The notes below the pieces were generated by a model. The model made no database searches and had not been told where the DNA came from. It was given only the letters and a program-made list of their open reading frames with translations. A stretch of DNA of 11,738 nt from the NCBI GenBank assembly GCA_958418185.1, contig CATZEP010000034.1:1-11738 (forward strand). The letters are read 5' to 3'. The translations under genes and the position numbers were made by a program. Source of the DNA: an uncultured Collinsella sp. Lineage in GTDB: Bacteria > Actinomycetota > Coriobacteriia > Coriobacteriales > Coriobacteriaceae. Below are positions 1 to 6,382 of the stretch, piece by piece (position 1 is the first letter of the stretch; every line of letters starts with the position of its first letter).

Positions 1-477
1 GGCTTTTTGGGCGATCGTGAGGTTCCGTGTCGCTGCTCGGCATCGATGGTCGAGCGCTACCGGTCCAAGTTGCGCGGTCCTTTGGCTGATCGTATCGACA
101 TGATGATCGACGTGACCCGCCCCGATCCGCAGGTGATTATCGAGGGCGCCGAGGGCATGTCGTCGACCGAGCTGCGCGACTACGTTGTCCGCGGTAGGGC
201 TTTTCGTGCCTGGCGCGAGACCCATATGGACGATGCGGATGCCGAGGCCGAGGATGCCGAGTCCCGCTCTATCGATGGTGTCGTATCGACCTTTGCGCTC
301 GATCGGGCGGCGGAAACGTGCGTGCTTGGATTGTCGAAGCGTACGCATCTCACGGGGCGCGGCATCGTGCGTCTGGTGCGCATCGCGCGCACGATTGCCG
401 ATGTCGCCGAAAGTGAGCGGGTGACGCAAGATCATGTGCTCGAGGCCGCCATGTATCAGGGACGGAGGGATCAGTGA
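1..477 (+). CDS. comM: ComM (YifB/Mg-chelatase-like AAA+ ATPase), C-terminal part
   Basis: This is the 3' end of a gene that enters from the left edge; 158 residues are visible against about 500 for the family, so the Walker A and B motifs are outside the window. The visible part begins near the CxC motif (PCRCS, residues 9-13) and continues into RYRSKLRGPLADRID (residues 19-33), the counterpart of the family's RYRxRISGPLLDRID signature. The C-terminal helical Mg-chelatase domain follows, with LSKR (a likely sensor-2-type arginine) and IARTIAD. An acidic stretch (DDADAEAEDAES) sits between them. ComM is a hexameric helicase that promotes branch migration during integration of transformed DNA. 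Its neighbour dprA overlaps its stop by one base, which fits a DNA-uptake pair also seen in mycobacteria. Identification is firm; natural competence of this organism is only inferred. Confidence 0.9.
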   Translation, partial: GFLGDREVPCRCSASMVERYRSKLRGPLADRIDMMIDVTRPDPQVIIEGAEGMSSTELRDYVVRGRAFRAWRETHMDDADAEAEDAESRSIDGVVSTFALDRAAETCVLGLSKRTHLTGRGIVRLVRIARTIADVAESERVTQDHVLEAAMYQGRRDQ

Positions 478-1409
478 TGGGTGAGGCCCGCTATGAACTG
501 CATCCCGGGGATGCGTTGTATCCAGATACCGTTTTGGAGCTCTCTGATGTACCCCAGACGTTCTATGTGCATGGCGACCCCGCCGCACTGTCGTCTCCCG
601 CGCTCTCCATTATCGGCGCTCGCAAGGCCTCGCCGTACGGCCTTGCCGTGGCAGAGCTGGCCGCGAAAGTTGCGGTCGAGGCGGGGGTGACGGTGGTCTC
701 CGGCGGTGCGGTCGGTTGCGACCAAGCGTCGGGTTGGGCCGCGGTCAATGCTGGTGGTAAACATGTCATGGTGTTGGGGACAGGCGCCGATGTAGTCTAC
801 CCGCGCTCGAGCGCGGGGCTCATCGCGCGCACGCTCGATACGGGCGGCGCGGTCGTGTCCATCTCGCCTTGGGGTATGGGGCCACGTAAGTTTGCCTTCC
901 CGCGGCGTAACCGGGTGATTGCCGCGCTTTCGCAGGCGCTCTTCGTGTCGGAGGCTGGCATGCCTTCGGGCACGTTCTCGACGGCGGAGGCCGCCATGGA
1001 CCTGGGGCGCGAGCTTCTTGCCGTGCCGGGTTCGATTTTGTCACCCGAGTCGCGCGGTACCAACTACCTCATTGCCAACGGGGCCTGCTGCATTATTGAC
1101 GAGGAGTCAATCGAGATGGCCATCTCGCGAATCTACGGCACCCTGCGCTATTCGCGTCCTGATGCACCCGGTATCGCAGATCTGGACCCCACGCAGCAGG
1201 CCGTGATGCATGCGCTCATCGCCTCGCCGCTCAAGGTCGACGACATCGCGGCACTCGTCTCGCTCGATGCCGTCGGCGTGCTCAAACTTCTGGGTTCGCT
1301 CGAACTCGAGGGCCTCATCGAGCGCATGATGGATGGAAGGTATGCGCCCTCCAAGTTTGCCCTTCACGCCCAGACGCCCTTCGGTCACAATGGAAAACGT
1401 GTCAATTAG
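477..1409 (+). CDS. dprA: DprA/Smf, single-stranded DNA processing protein
   Basis: DprA binds incoming single-stranded DNA during transformation and loads RecA on it. The 310-residue product has the Rossmann-type core: IIGARKASPYG (45-55), VVSGGAVGCDQA (73-84), YP (108-109), FPRRNRVIAALS (141-152), SGTFSTA (164-170), AVPGS (182-186) and RGTNYLIANGA (193-203). A winged-helix domain follows at about 237-292. I chose ATG 477 because GGAGGG at 464-469 lies 7 bases upstream; GTG 474 would be only 4 bases away. The ATG overlaps the comM TGA by one base, suggesting coupling. Two oddities: it lacks the N-terminal SAM-like helical domain of many DprA proteins, starting almost at the YPxxL motif, and the usual GLARGIDAAAH motif reads GGAVGCDQASG. 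A DNA-processing role is likely conserved because the FPRRNR and winged-helix parts are intact. Confidence 0.92.
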   Translation: MGEARYELHPGDALYPDTVLELSDVPQTFYVHGDPAALSSPALSIIGARKASPYGLAVAELAAKVAVEAGVTVVSGGAVGCDQASGWAAVNAGGKHVMVLGTGADVVYPRSSAGLIARTLDTGGAVVSISPWGMGPRKFAFPRRNRVIAALSQALFVSEAGMPSGTFSTAEAAMDLGRELLAVPGSILSPESRGTNYLIANGACCIIDEESIEMAISRIYGTLRYSRPDAPGIADLDPTQQAVMHALIASPLKVDDIAALVSLDAVGVLKLLGSLELEGLIERMMDGRYAPSKFALHAQTPFGHNGKRVN

Positions 1410-1423
1410 AAAGGTGTTTGCAG

Positions 1424-2761
1424 ATGCTGTTTGATCAGGTGACGGTTATCGGTGGCGGTCTGGCGGGATCGGAATGCGCGATTCAGCTGGCAGATCGCGG
1501 GTTCGCCGTAAAGCTGTGCGAGATGCGCCCGCAGGTGAGCTCTCCTGCCCACCATACCGATCACTTGGCGGAGCTCGTCTGCTCCAATTCGTTTAAGTCG
1601 ACCCGTCCCGATTCTGCCGCCGGTCTGCTGAAGGCCGAGCTCGGGCGTATGGGCTCGGTGCTGCTCGACTGCGCTCATCGTGCCGCTGTTCCCGCCGGTG
1701 GCGCCCTGGCGGTCGACCGTGTCAAGTTTTCCGAGCTTGTCGAGGCCGAGGTTGCCGCTCGCCCCAATATTGAGGTTGTCCACGGTGAGGTCACCCAGAT
1801 CCCCGAGGGTCATGTGGTTATCGCCGCGGGCCCCTTGTGCTCGCCGGCATTGAGCGAGGAGGTCATGAAGCTCGTCGGCGGTGACGCCCTGGCGTTCTTT
1901 GACGCGGCCGCCCCGATCGTCGATGCCTCGACGCTCGATATGGACGTGCTGTTCTCGCAGTCGCGCTACGAGGAGCAGGGGAGTGGCGACTATCTCAATG
2001 CCCCGCTCAATAAGGAAGAGTACGAGGACTTTATCGAGGCGCTCACCACGGCCGATCGCGTGGTGCTCAAGGATTTTGAGGGCGGGGACCTGTTTCAGGC
2101 CTGCCAGCCTGCCGAGGAGGTTGCGCGCACGGGCAAGGATGCCATCCGTTTTGGTGCCATGAAGCCCGTCGGGCTCACCGACCCGCGCACCGGTCGCCGT
2201 CCCTGGGCGGCGATCCAGCTGCGCGCCGAGAACAAGGAGAAGACGGCCTATAACCTGGTTGGCTTCCAGACCAACCTGACCTTCGGCGAACAGAAGCGCG
2301 TCTTTCGTATGGTTCCCGGACTGGAGAACGCCGAGTTCTTCCGCTACGGCGTCATGCACCGCAACACCTTTGTCGATGCGCCGCACGTGCTCGATGGCAC
2401 CTTTGCCGTGCCCGGCACGAGCGTGCGCCTTGCCGGCCAGATTACCGGCACCGAGGGGTACATGGAAGCCGTGGCGACGGGTCTGCTCGCCGCGCTCAAC
2501 ACCTATGCCGAGGCTGTCGAGGCTGCTCCCGTCGAGCTGCCGCGCGTGGGCGCCCTGGGCGCGCTCGTGGGGTATGCGACCGACCCGGCTACGGTGGGCT
2601 ACCAGCCCATGCACGTCAACTTTGGCCTCGTGCCGCCGCTCGAGGACGGTAAGCGTCGCAGCAAGCGCGATCGTTACCAGGCCTACGCGGATCGCGCCCT
2701 TAAGGCCCTGGATGCTTATCTGGAATCGCGCTCCGATCTGTTTGGAGGCGAGAGGTCATAG
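1424..2761 (+). CDS. trmFO: TrmFO, folate/FAD-dependent tRNA m5U54 methyltransferase
   Basis: TrmFO makes 5-methyluridine at position 54 in the T-loop of tRNAs, using methylenetetrahydrofolate as carbon donor and FADH2 as reductant, in the cytosol. The 445-residue protein starts with the FAD dinucleotide-binding motif VIGGGLAGSE (8-17). It has Cys53 in LVCSNSFKS and Cys227 in FQACQPAEE, matching the two functional cysteines reported for Bacillus TrmFO (Cys53 and Cys226). Later motifs are GLTDPRTGRRPWAAIQLR, YNLVGFQTNL and YGVMHRNTFVDAP, followed by a second FAD-contact region around GQITGTEGYMEA. ATG 1424 was preferred over TTG 1418 because AAAGGTG at 1410-1416 gives 7 bases of spacing to ATG and only one to TTG, and because it puts the first cysteine at 53. 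It lies 14 bases after dprA. The gene is typical of Bacillota; in Bacillus, topA lies between dprA and trmFO but is absent here. Confidence 0.96.
   Translation: MLFDQVTVIGGGLAGSECAIQLADRGFAVKLCEMRPQVSSPAHHTDHLAELVCSNSFKSTRPDSAAGLLKAELGRMGSVLLDCAHRAAVPAGGALAVDRVKFSELVEAEVAARPNIEVVHGEVTQIPEGHVVIAAGPLCSPALSEEVMKLVGGDALAFFDAAAPIVDASTLDMDVLFSQSRYEEQGSGDYLNAPLNKEEYEDFIEALTTADRVVLKDFEGGDLFQACQPAEEVARTGKDAIRFGAMKPVGLTDPRTGRRPWAAIQLRAENKEKTAYNLVGFQTNLTFGEQKRVFRMVPGLENAEFFRYGVMHRNTFVDAPHVLDGTFAVPGTSVRLAGQITGTEGYMEAVATGLLAALNTYAEAVEAAPVELPRVGALGALVGYATDPATVGYQPMHVNFGLVPPLEDGKRRSKRDRYQAYADRALKALDAYLESRSDLFGGERS
2744..2760 (+). promoter_or_regulatory. Ribosome binding site and ATA start of the Xer recombinase
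   Basis: GGAGG at 2744-2748 and a second purine run GAGAGG at 2750-2755 precede ATA at 2758-2760. The reading frame is open from 2704 but contains no ATG, GTG or TTG before 2935. Possible alternatives are CTG 2770, 14 bases from the second purine run. Translation coupled to trmFO is likely because the TAG stop (2759-2761) overlaps the start codon. The ATA choice rests on alignment with known XerD N-termini, not on direct evidence. Confidence 0.55.
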
Positions 2762-3678
2762 CTTTTGACCTGTACGATGCCGTCGACTCGTTCATTGCCT
2801 ACATTGCACGCGTCGAAGGGCTCGCTCCCAATACGGTAACCGCCTACGCCTCACGGCTCGAGCGCTTCGCCGCGTGGTGCGACCGTGAGGGCATCGACGC
2901 TCGCGTCGCCGACGTACGGACCGTTCGTTCCTATTTGGCCGAGCTGTCGCGTGGCCAAGTGGCGGCTCGGACCCTTGCGGCTCATCTGTCTGCCATTCGC
3001 TCGCTCTATCGGTGGATGGCTGCCGAGGGAATCGTTGAGGGCGATGCGGTCTCGGCGATATCCTCGCCCAAACTGCCGCGCGATCTTCCTGGTGTGCTGA
3101 CGACCCGGCAAGTCGAGGCGTTGCTCAAGGCCCCCGACACCTCGACGCCTGCGGGGCTGCGTGATGCGGCGATGCTCGAGCTGCTCTATGCCTCCGGCGC
3201 GCGAATCTCGGAGCTCGCGGCGCTCAACGTGGAGTCCATTGCTTGGTCAGAGCGAACGCTGCGACTTTGGGGCAAGGGGGGCAAGGAGCGTATCGTGCCC
3301 CTCTATCGGCGTGCTCTCGAGGCGACTCGCCGCTATATTGAGGAGGGGAGGCCACATCTCCTTGTGCAGGCAAAGCGTGTCGATAGTGCGAACGGCGTGC
3401 ATCCGCTGTTTATCTCGGCGCGCGGAAACCGCATGAGTGCCGCCATGCTGAGGAGGCGTTTCCACATGCTTGCGGCACTTGCCGGCATTCCTGCCGACAT
3501 CGCCCCGCATGCGATGCGCCACACCTTTGCGACCGACCTGCTCGAGGGCGGCGCGGATCTGCGCTCGGTTCAGGAGCTGCTGGGGCATGCGAGCTTGTCC
3601 ACGACGCAGATCTATACGCACCTCACGCCCGACCGACTCAAGCGTGCCGTGAGTCAGGCACACCCCCGCGGCGAGTAG
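2758..3678 (+). CDS. xerC: XerC/XerD-type tyrosine recombinase (probable ATA start)
   Basis: Site-specific recombinase that probably resolves chromosome dimers at dif during division. Counting from ATA 2758 the product has 306 residues, close to the usual 295-305. The N-terminal SAM-like core-binding domain (about 4-90) is followed by the catalytic domain with all expected residues: R149 (SGARISEL), K173 (GKGGKER), H251 and R254 (HAMRHTFA), H277 (LLGHASLS) and nucleophile Y286 (TQIYTHL). The first ATG/GTG/TTG in frame is TTG 2935, which would delete two thirds of the core-binding domain, so the true start must be upstream and non-canonical. ATA 2758 aligns residue by residue with the start of E. 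coli XerD, and GGAGG (2744-2748) lies 9 bases before it. The ATA overlaps the trmFO TAG stop. Sequence details (SPKLPRDLP, APxxxxPAGLRD) look more XerD-like, while the location matches actinobacterial xerC, so the C/D label is open. Confidence 0.88.
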   Translation: MAFDLYDAVDSFIAYIARVEGLAPNTVTAYASRLERFAAWCDREGIDARVADVRTVRSYLAELSRGQVAARTLAAHLSAIRSLYRWMAAEGIVEGDAVSAISSPKLPRDLPGVLTTRQVEALLKAPDTSTPAGLRDAAMLELLYASGARISELAALNVESIAWSERTLRLWGKGGKERIVPLYRRALEATRRYIEEGRPHLLVQAKRVDSANGVHPLFISARGNRMSAAMLRRRFHMLAALAGIPADIAPHAMRHTFATDLLEGGADLRSVQELLGHASLSTTQIYTHLTPDRLKRAVSQAHPRGE

Positions 3679-3726
3679 GAGAAGGGCCTCCCGCGCCGCA
3701 CCGAGGTGTGTGGTTTTGATTGCGGG

Positions 3727-3762
3727 TTGGCAGGAAGAGGCAATCCTGCTATCATTCATCGG
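3727..3762 (+). promoter_or_regulatory. Sigma70-type promoter for rpsB-tsf
   Basis: TTGGCA at 3727-3732 (5 of 6 to TTGACA) and TATCAT at 3750-3755 (5 of 6 to TATAAT) are separated by exactly 17 bases. Transcription would begin near G3761-G3763, giving a leader of about 135 bases before rpsB. The position, in the only sizeable gap before the ribosomal genes and after a recombinase unlikely to be expressed as strongly, supports it as the main promoter of rpsB-tsf. Confidence 0.75.
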
Positions 3763-3896
3763 GTTGCTTCACGGCAACAGGTTTTTATCACGCACGCGCG
3801 GCTACTTCATACCGTGGTGCCCGGGCTTTGGTAGCACATGTCCGGGTTGGTTTTGGAGGATGACCCCGCGCGGAGGCAAACCACAGGAGGTTTAAT
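3763..3896 (+). promoter_or_regulatory. Structured 5' leader of rpsB
   Basis: The leader has several possible stems. GTTGC (3763-3767) pairs with GCAAC (3774-3778) just after the expected transcription start, followed by five T (3782-3786). GCTAC (3801-3805) can pair with GTAGC (3831-3835), and CCCGG (3820-3824) with CCGGG (3842-3846). AAACC (3878-3882) can pair with GGTTT (3889-3893), which takes in the last two G of the AGGAGG ribosome binding site (3885-3890), or alternatively with GGTTT at 3849-3853. Ribosomal protein operons are often feedback-regulated through such leaders, and S2 is known to regulate rpsB-tsf in E. coli. Whether this leader does so is inference; I do not recognise it as a known RNA family. 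Confidence 0.4.
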
Positions 3897-4625
3897 ATGG
3901 CTACCAAGATTAATATCCGCACCCTGCTCGAGGCCGGCTGCCACTTCGGTCACCAGACCCGTCGCTGGAACCCCAAGATGAAGCCGTTCATCTTCGGTGA
4001 GCGCAACGGCATCTACATCCTCGACCTCAAGCAGACCATCCTTGACGCCGATCAGGCCTACACCTTCGTCAAGAACGTCGCCAAGGGCGGCAACGTGCTG
4101 TTCGTCGGCACCAAGAAGCAGGCTCAGGAGGCCGTTAAGAACGCCGCTGAGCGCGCCAACATGCCTTACATCAACCAGCGTTGGCTCGGCGGCATGCTGA
4201 CCAACTTCGTCACCATCCGCTCCCGCATCAACCGCATGGAGGAGCTCGAGGCCATGGTCGAGGACGGTCGCATGGCAGTGCTGCCCAAGAAGGAGCAGGC
4301 AGTGCTCGGCAAGGAGCTCGCTAAGCTCCAGACCAACCTCGGTGGCGCCCGCGACATGAAGGGTCTGCCCCAGGCTCTCTTCGTCATCGACACCAAGCGC
4401 GAGGAGAACGCCATTAAGGAGGCCCAGCGCCTGAACATCCCCGTCGTCGCCCTGATCGACACCAACTCCGATCCCGACGAGGTCGAGTACGGCATCCCCT
4501 GCAACGATGACGCCATCTCCGCTGTCACCATTATGTGCGAGCTCATGGCCGACGCCTGCCTCGCTGGCTCCGGTAAGGAGCAGGTCTCCGAGGCCGAGAT
4601 GGCCGCCGAGCCCAAGGCCGAGTAA
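3897..4625 (+). CDS. rpsB: 30S ribosomal protein S2
   Basis: Small-subunit protein S2, which joins late in assembly and bridges the head and body of the 30S subunit near S1. The 242-residue protein carries both S2 signatures: LLEAGCHFGHQTRRWNPKM near residues 10-28, continuing to NGIYILDL, and LFVIDTKREENAIKEA with NIPVVALIDTNSDPD and IPCNDDAI in the C-terminal half. ATG 3897 is set by AGGAGG at 3885-3890 with 6 bases of spacing. The coiled-coil hairpin segment (INRMEELEAMVEDG) is present, and the tail is short and acidic. Codons are strongly restricted (Lys is AAG and Arg is CGC or CGT throughout, as far as I read), fitting very high expression. It is followed after 45 bases by tsf. Confidence 0.98.
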   Translation: MATKINIRTLLEAGCHFGHQTRRWNPKMKPFIFGERNGIYILDLKQTILDADQAYTFVKNVAKGGNVLFVGTKKQAQEAVKNAAERANMPYINQRWLGGMLTNFVTIRSRINRMEELEAMVEDGRMAVLPKKEQAVLGKELAKLQTNLGGARDMKGLPQALFVIDTKREENAIKEAQRLNIPVVALIDTNSDPDEVEYGIPCNDDAISAVTIMCELMADACLAGSGKEQVSEAEMAAEPKAE

Positions 4626-4670
4626 ATCAGTCCTATTTAAGTCTTTTTCATCTCTTTGAAAGGAACCACA

Positions 4671-5540
4671 ATGGCCCAGATTACTGCCGCTACGGTCAAG
4701 CAGCTCCGCGAGATGACCGACTCCCCGATGATGGAGTGCAAGAAGGCTCTCGTCGAGGCTGACGGCGACATGGACGTCGCTGTTGACGTTCTGCGCAAGA
4801 ACGGCCTCGCCAAGGCTGCCAAGAAGGCTGGCCGTGAGACCAACGAGGGCGCTGTCGCCGCGTTCGTCTCCGAGGACGGCAAGTCCGGCGCTCTGCTCGA
4901 GCTTTCCTGCGAGACCGACTTCGTCGGCTCCAACGCCAAGTTCACCGGCTTTGCTTCCAAGGTCGCCGAGGTTGTCGCTACCACCGAGCCGGCCGATGTC
5001 GATGCTCTGCTCGAGAAGCCGATGGGCGAGGAGACCGTCTCCTCCGAGCTCACCGAGATGATTCACATCATGGGCGAGAACATGAAGATCGCTCGTTTCT
5101 CCGCCCGCAAGGTCGAGAATGGCGCTCTCGCTTCTTACATCCACATGGGTGGTAAGATCGGCGTCCTCGTCGAGTTCGCTTTCGAGAAGGCCGAGACCGC
5201 TCAGGCCGACTCCTTCAAGACCTTCGCTCACGATGTTGCCCTTCAGGTTGCCGCCGTCGCCCCGATCTGCGCTGCCCGCGATCAGGTTCCGGCCGAGACC
5301 GTCGAGCACGAGAAGGAGATCTACATGGCTCAGGCTGCCGAGTCCGGTAAGCCCGAGGCCATTCAGGAGAAGATGGCTGTTGGCCGTCTGGAGAAGTTCT
5401 ACAAGCAGTCCGTGCTCACCGAGCAGGAGTTCATCAAGGACAGCTCCCTCACCATCAAGAAGTACGCTGAGCAGGTCTCCAAGGAGCTCGGCGATACCAT
5501 TACCGTCGTTGCCTTTGACCGTCTGGTCCGTGGCGAGTAA
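4671..5540 (+). CDS. tsf: Translation elongation factor Ts
   Basis: EF-Ts is the nucleotide exchange factor that releases GDP from EF-Tu in the cytosol. The 289-residue protein begins with the UBA-like domain (about 1-55) carrying LREMTDSPMMECKKAL (12-27), then the core with SCETDFVGSN (79-88), whose TDFV pushes into the EF-Tu nucleotide site. The long core with two subdomains and a coiled-coil region (EKMAVGRLEKFYKQ) follows, as in the full-length E. coli form rather than the short plastid type. ATG 4671 was chosen over an in-frame upstream start at 4656 because AAAGGA (4659-4664) sits 6 bases before it and MAQITAATVKQLRE aligns with the family start. It shares the rpsB codon bias and promoter, and ends at the terminator downstream. 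Confidence 0.97.
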   Translation: MAQITAATVKQLREMTDSPMMECKKALVEADGDMDVAVDVLRKNGLAKAAKKAGRETNEGAVAAFVSEDGKSGALLELSCETDFVGSNAKFTGFASKVAEVVATTEPADVDALLEKPMGEETVSSELTEMIHIMGENMKIARFSARKVENGALASYIHMGGKIGVLVEFAFEKAETAQADSFKTFAHDVALQVAAVAPICAARDQVPAETVEHEKEIYMAQAAESGKPEAIQEKMAVGRLEKFYKQSVLTEQEFIKDSSLTIKKYAEQVSKELGDTITVVAFDRLVRGE

Positions 5541-5563
5541 ATAAGCTCTTGTAGCTGGTAATG

Positions 5564-5598
5564 AGCAGGCTGTGGGTTTTACTCACAGCCTGCTTTTT
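5564..5598 (+). terminator. Strong rho-independent terminator after tsf
   Basis: AGCAGGCTGTG (5564-5574) pairs perfectly with CACAGCCTGCT (5584-5594). The stem may extend inward by a G-T and a G-C pair, leaving a loop of TTTTA. It runs directly into a T tract at 5594-5598. It lies 23 bases after the tsf stop and should end the rpsB-tsf transcript, separating it from pyrH. Confidence 0.9.
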
Positions 5599-5599
5599 C

Positions 5600-5635
5600 A
5601 TGGCTCTTATCAGAGCCTTTGATATCATATTGAGA
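5600..5635 (+). promoter_or_regulatory. Probable pyrH promoter with an internal inverted repeat
   Basis: TATCAT at 5623-5628 is a good -10 and is identical to the -10 of the rpsB promoter. With 17-base spacing the -35 would be ATGGCT at 5600-5605, matching the consensus at only three positions. An inverted repeat GGCTCT-TATC-AGAGCC (5602-5617) spans the -35 and spacer, so an activator or repressor could bind here. Alternatively the repeat, followed by TTT, is a second hairpin helping the terminator just upstream. A promoter is expected because a strong terminator precedes pyrH. Confidence 0.45.
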
Positions 5636-5657
5636 GTCTAATTAAAGGAGGATCGCT

Positions 5658-6380
5658 TTGTCCGACATCCGATATAAACGCGTGCTTCTTAAGCTTTCCG
5701 GCGAAGCACTGATGGGCGACGGCCAATATGGCATCGACCCCAAGATTACCGATCATCTTGCCAAGCAGGTCAAGGAGCTGCTCGCCGTTGGTCACGAGGG
5801 CGGCGTCGTGGTCGGCGGCGGCAACATTTTCCGCGGCATGGCCGGCGCTGCCGGTGGCATGGAGCGTGCCCAGGCCGACTACATGGGCATGCTTGCAACC
5901 GTAATGAATGCGCTCGCCCTGCAGGATGCCTTCGAGCATAACGATGTTCCCTGCCGCGTGATGAGCGCTATCCAGATGAACGAGATCTGCGAGCCCTATA
6001 TTCGCCGTCGCGCCATCAACCACCTTTCCAAGGGCAATGTCGTTATTTTTGCCGCCGGTTCGGGCAATCCGTACTTTACGACTGACACCGCCGCGGCTCT
6101 TCGTGCCTGCGAGATCGGTGCCGAGATTCTGATTAAGGCCACCAAGGTTGACGGCATCTACGACAAGGATCCCGTCAAGTGTGCCGATGCCGTCCGTTTT
6201 GACAAGATTACCTATCACGAGGTTCTCGTCCGCGGTCTGCAGGTTATGGATTCCACGGCTACGGCACTGTGCCAGGATAACCGTATGCCGATTTTGGTCC
6301 TCAACATCGATGGCGAGGACACCGTCAAGCGCGCGCTTTCGGGTGAGCCCGTCGGCACGCTCGTCTATCAGGAGGATTAA
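5658..6380 (+). CDS. pyrH: UMP kinase
   Basis: Cytosolic UMP kinase of the amino-acid-kinase fold, phosphorylating UMP to UDP with ATP in pyrimidine synthesis; the bacterial enzyme is a hexamer controlled by GTP and UTP. The 240-residue protein has KLSGEAL (12-18), VGGGNIFRG (52-60), ADYMGMLATVMNALAL (73-88), GSGNPYFTTDTAAALRA (134-150) and TKVDGIYDKDP (162-172). The start is TTG 5658: AAAGGAGG (5644-5651), a perfect Shine-Dalgarno, lies 6 bases upstream, and SDIRYKRVLLKLSGEA matches the family N-terminus. frr begins two bases after its stop. It opens the block that runs to ispG. Confidence 0.97.
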   Translation: MSDIRYKRVLLKLSGEALMGDGQYGIDPKITDHLAKQVKELLAVGHEGGVVVGGGNIFRGMAGAAGGMERAQADYMGMLATVMNALALQDAFEHNDVPCRVMSAIQMNEICEPYIRRRAINHLSKGNVVIFAAGSGNPYFTTDTAAALRACEIGAEILIKATKVDGIYDKDPVKCADAVRFDKITYHEVLVRGLQVMDSTATALCQDNRMPILVLNIDGEDTVKRALSGEPVGTLVYQED

Positions 6381-6382
6381 GC

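Noticed and set aside
1406..2614. A 402-codon open frame on the minus strand across trmFO
   Set aside because: Antisense shadow of trmFO, which has full-length family motifs; the minus-strand product shows no recognisable domain and no good ribosome binding site was evident.
2935..3678. Xer recombinase starting at TTG 2935
   Set aside because: This would remove most of the core-binding domain although the upstream frame clearly encodes it (FIAYIARVEGLAPNTVTAY and onward).
3681..3715. A possible terminator after the Xer recombinase
   Set aside because: CCTC/GAGG is only four base pairs with a 12-base loop, and TTTT follows after a gap. Too weak to call.
3860..3895. An 11-residue leader ORF (MTPRGGKPQEV) ending one base before rpsB
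   Set aside because: GGAGG abuts its ATG with no spacing, so initiation should be poor, and the peptide has no run of a regulatory amino acid. It may be chance in a leader rich in GGAGG-like sequence.
3807..5309. A 500-codon open frame on the minus strand across rpsB and tsf
   Set aside because: It is antisense to two certain, highly expressed genes. The restricted codon use and high third-position G+C of the plus strand remove stops from this frame; the translation is a low-complexity Leu/Gly/Asp/Glu mixture with no motif.
5619..5642. TTGATA (5619-5624) with TCTAAT (5637-5642) as an alternative pyrH promoter
   Set aside because: The spacer is only 12 bases, and the transcript would begin inside the ribosome binding site.
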